A stretch of 6,323 nucleotides of DNA from Rhizobiaceae bacterium (GTDB lineage Bacteria; Pseudomonadota; Alphaproteobacteria; Rhizobiales; Rhizobiaceae): positions 1 through 6,323 of the forward strand of contig SCRB01000775.1 of the NCBI GenBank assembly GCA_004299545.1, in the 5' to 3' direction. How positions within the stretch are numbered: the stretch's first letter is position 1; each line of letters opens with the position of its first letter. This document shows, in pieces, positions 5,253-6,323 of this stretch. The position numbers and the translations under genes were made by a program. The notes beneath the pieces were generated by a model. It was not told the DNA's origin and did not search any database. It saw only the letters and a list, made by a program, of their open reading frames with translations.

Positions 5253-5282
5253 TTGTCGCGCCCGTGAAAATCGACGCATAAT
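5253..5282 (+). promoter_or_regulatory. Candidate promoter of the penicillin-binding protein gene
   Basis: TTGTCG (5253-5258, four of six to the -35 consensus) is followed after 18 bases by CATAAT (5277-5282, five of six to the -10 consensus). The predicted start near 5289 would leave a leader of about 37 bases before the ATG at 5326, containing the ribosome site AAGG at 5312-5315. Rhizobial promoters tolerate weak hexamers, so this is only a candidate. Confidence 0.35.
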
Positions 5283-5325
5283 CGTCCATGGGGTCGATTA
5301 ATTGTTCGAGTAAGGCGAAGCGTCG

Positions 5326-6309
5326 ATGAACGGTCCCGAGGACCGCGAGGAGCCGGCTCCCCGCAGGCGAAGAGTGCCGCGCGCGACGTTTCTGCTCGCG
5401 ATCGACGCCTGGATCGACTCTTCGCTCTACAAGGCCGGTTTCAAGGCCGGCGAGATCTGGGAGAACCTGACCATCTTCTTCCGCCGCTTCCGCGTTCGCG
5501 GCTGGCGGCGGGTGTTCTTCGAAATACTGGGCGAGGGGCTCACCCTCGGCGCCGCCGGCTCGGTCGTCATGCTGGCGCTGGCGCAGCCGGCCTTCTACGA
5601 CACCACGCGCGACTGGCGGAACCAAGGCGATTTCGCCGTCACCTTCCTCGACCGTTATGGCAACGAGATCGGCCAGCGCGGGCTGATCCAGCGCGATTCC
5701 GTGCCGGTCGACCAGATGCCCGATTATCTGATCGAGGCGGTGCTCGCAACGGAGGATCGCCGCTTCTTCGACCATTTCGGCATCGATTTCATTGGCCTGT
5801 TTCGCGCCCTGACCGAGAACGTGCGCGCCGATTCCGTGGTACAGGGCGGCTCGACCATCACCCAGCAGCTCGCCAAGAACCTGTTCCTCTCCAACCAGCG
5901 GACGATCGAGCGCAAGATCAAGGAGGCCTTCCTGTCGGTGTGGCTCGAATGCAACCTCACCAAGAAGCAGATCCTCCAACTCTATCTCGACCGGGTCTAC
6001 ATGGGCGGTGGCACCTTCGGCATCACGGCAGCGGCGGATTTCTATTTCGGCAAGAACATCAAGGATGTCTCGCTGGCCGAAGCGGCGATGCTCGCCGGCC
6101 TGTTCAAGGCGCCGACGAAATATGCGCCGCACATCAACCTACCCGCCGCAAGGGCGCGCGCCAACGAGGTTCTGACCAATCTTGTCCAGGCCGGTTTCAT
6201 GACGGAAGGCCAGGTCCTTTCGGCCAGGCTTCACCCCGCCTCCGTCGTTGACCGTGCGTTGGTCAAGATTGGTCAGAACCTCGTTGGCGCGCGCCCTTGC
6301 GGCGGGTAG
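5326..6309 (+). CDS. Class A penicillin-binding protein (PBP1a type), N-terminal and GT51 part; 3' end false
   Basis: Class A penicillin-binding proteins polymerise lipid II into glycan strands (GT51 domain) and crosslink peptides (transpeptidase domain) at the inner membrane. Here a basic cytoplasmic N-terminus of about 65 residues precedes one membrane helix (about 67-87, LGEGLTLGAAGSVVMLALAQ). All GT51 motifs follow: EDRRFFDHFG at 143-152 with catalytic E143, GGSTITQQLAKN at 174-185, RKIKE at 196-200 with the second glutamate E200, KKQILQLYLDRVYMGGG at 213-229, and AAMLAGLFKAPTKY. The ATG at 5326 has AAGG ten bases upstream. Family members usually have 650-850 residues; this frame stops at 327, before any transpeptidase SxxK. 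The last ~17 residues (from about 311) are translated from a reverse-complement copy of 6125-6184, so the TAG at 6307-6309 is very probably an artefact and the true gene continues elsewhere. Confidence 0.88.
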   Translation: MNGPEDREEPAPRRRRVPRATFLLAIDAWIDSSLYKAGFKAGEIWENLTIFFRRFRVRGWRRVFFEILGEGLTLGAAGSVVMLALAQPAFYDTTRDWRNQGDFAVTFLDRYGNEIGQRGLIQRDSVPVDQMPDYLIEAVLATEDRRFFDHFGIDFIGLFRALTENVRADSVVQGGSTITQQLAKNLFLSNQRTIERKIKEAFLSVWLECNLTKKQILQLYLDRVYMGGGTFGITAAADFYFGKNIKDVSLAEAAMLAGLFKAPTKYAPHINLPAARARANEVLTNLVQAGFMTEGQVLSARLHPASVVDRALVKIGQNLVGARPCGG

Positions 6310-6323
6310 GTTGATGTGCGGCG
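6125..6323. repeat. Perfect 60 bp inverted repeat at the window end (fold-back)
   Basis: Bases 6264-6323 are the exact reverse complement of 6125-6184, with 79 bases (6185-6263) between. The match is lost at 6185/6263. The left arm lies in conserved penicillin-binding protein coding sequence (PHINLPAARARANEV and following). The right arm runs to the last base of the window and destroys the reading frame. A perfect copy of coding sequence on the opposite strand at the very end points to a chimeric read or assembly fold-back rather than a biological repeat. Confidence 0.93.

Noticed and set aside
5146..5325. Intrinsic terminator or small gene in the pre-PBP gap
   Set aside because: The hairpin at 5216-5235 has its T-run on the wrong side, and no frame there has a credible start, ribosome site and composition.
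5209..6132. 307-codon minus-strand frame opposite the penicillin-binding protein
   Set aside because: Antisense to a gene with all GT51 motifs intact; the translation resembles a typical GC-rich shadow.
6125..6323. Hairpin telomere of a linear replicon
   Set aside because: Linear replicons are known in some Agrobacterium, but the 79-base unpaired centre, the left arm within an essential-type gene, and zero divergence between arms favour an assembly or library artefact.

Overview
The window looks like a small piece of an alphaproteobacterial genome, most likely from the order Hyphomicrobiales (Rhizobiales), perhaps near Phyllobacteriaceae or Rhizobiaceae. This rests on the high GC content judged by eye, the family-level look of the proteins, and a GC-rich mosaic palindromic repeat of the kind scattered between rhizobial genes. 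No database search was possible, so the taxonomy is inference.

Left part, minus strand (1 to about 2330): a phage-type DNA packaging block read leftwards. It contains a small-terminase-like protein, then the large terminase (Walker A, Walker B and nuclease acidic residues all visible), then the N-terminal 155 residues of an HK97-type portal protein that runs off the window. The order and family resemblance match the start of an RcGTA-like gene transfer agent cluster or a related prophage. The two terminase genes overlap in different frames, and a long imperfect inverted repeat fills the gap between large terminase and portal.

Middle part, plus strand (about 2501 to 4837): a divergently transcribed regulatory and stress-like cassette. 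It encodes an ArsR-type repressor without a metal-binding cysteine motif, an SRPBCC/AHSA1 protein translationally coupled to it by ATGA, a DUF899 thioredoxin-like protein with a CPSC motif, and a 66-residue two-helix membrane protein. The arsR promoter is readable: a near-consensus -35 and -10 with a 17 bp spacer, a perfect 16 bp palindrome over the -10 and the start codon, and a predicted transcript start at or next to the ATG, so the mRNA is probably leaderless and autorepressed. A repeat of about 150 bp sits between the SRPBCC and DUF899 genes.

Right part (about 4900 to 6323): a decayed C-terminal remnant of an SDR-type NAD-dependent epimerase with a probable one-base deletion, a short intergenic region with a hairpin and a candidate promoter, then the N-terminal and glycosyltransferase-51 part of a class A penicillin-binding protein. 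The last 60 bases of the window are a perfect reverse complement of bases 6125-6184. The apparent stop of the penicillin-binding protein lies in this folded-back copy. The simplest explanation is a chimeric or fold-back assembly end, so the gene is probably intact in the real genome and its last ~17 residues here are false.

The strongest candidates for something under-described are the leaderless, self-operated ArsR/SRPBCC/DUF899/small-membrane-protein cassette and the overlapping terminase genes with their operator-like promoter. No CRISPR array, tRNA, rRNA or insertion sequence was seen.
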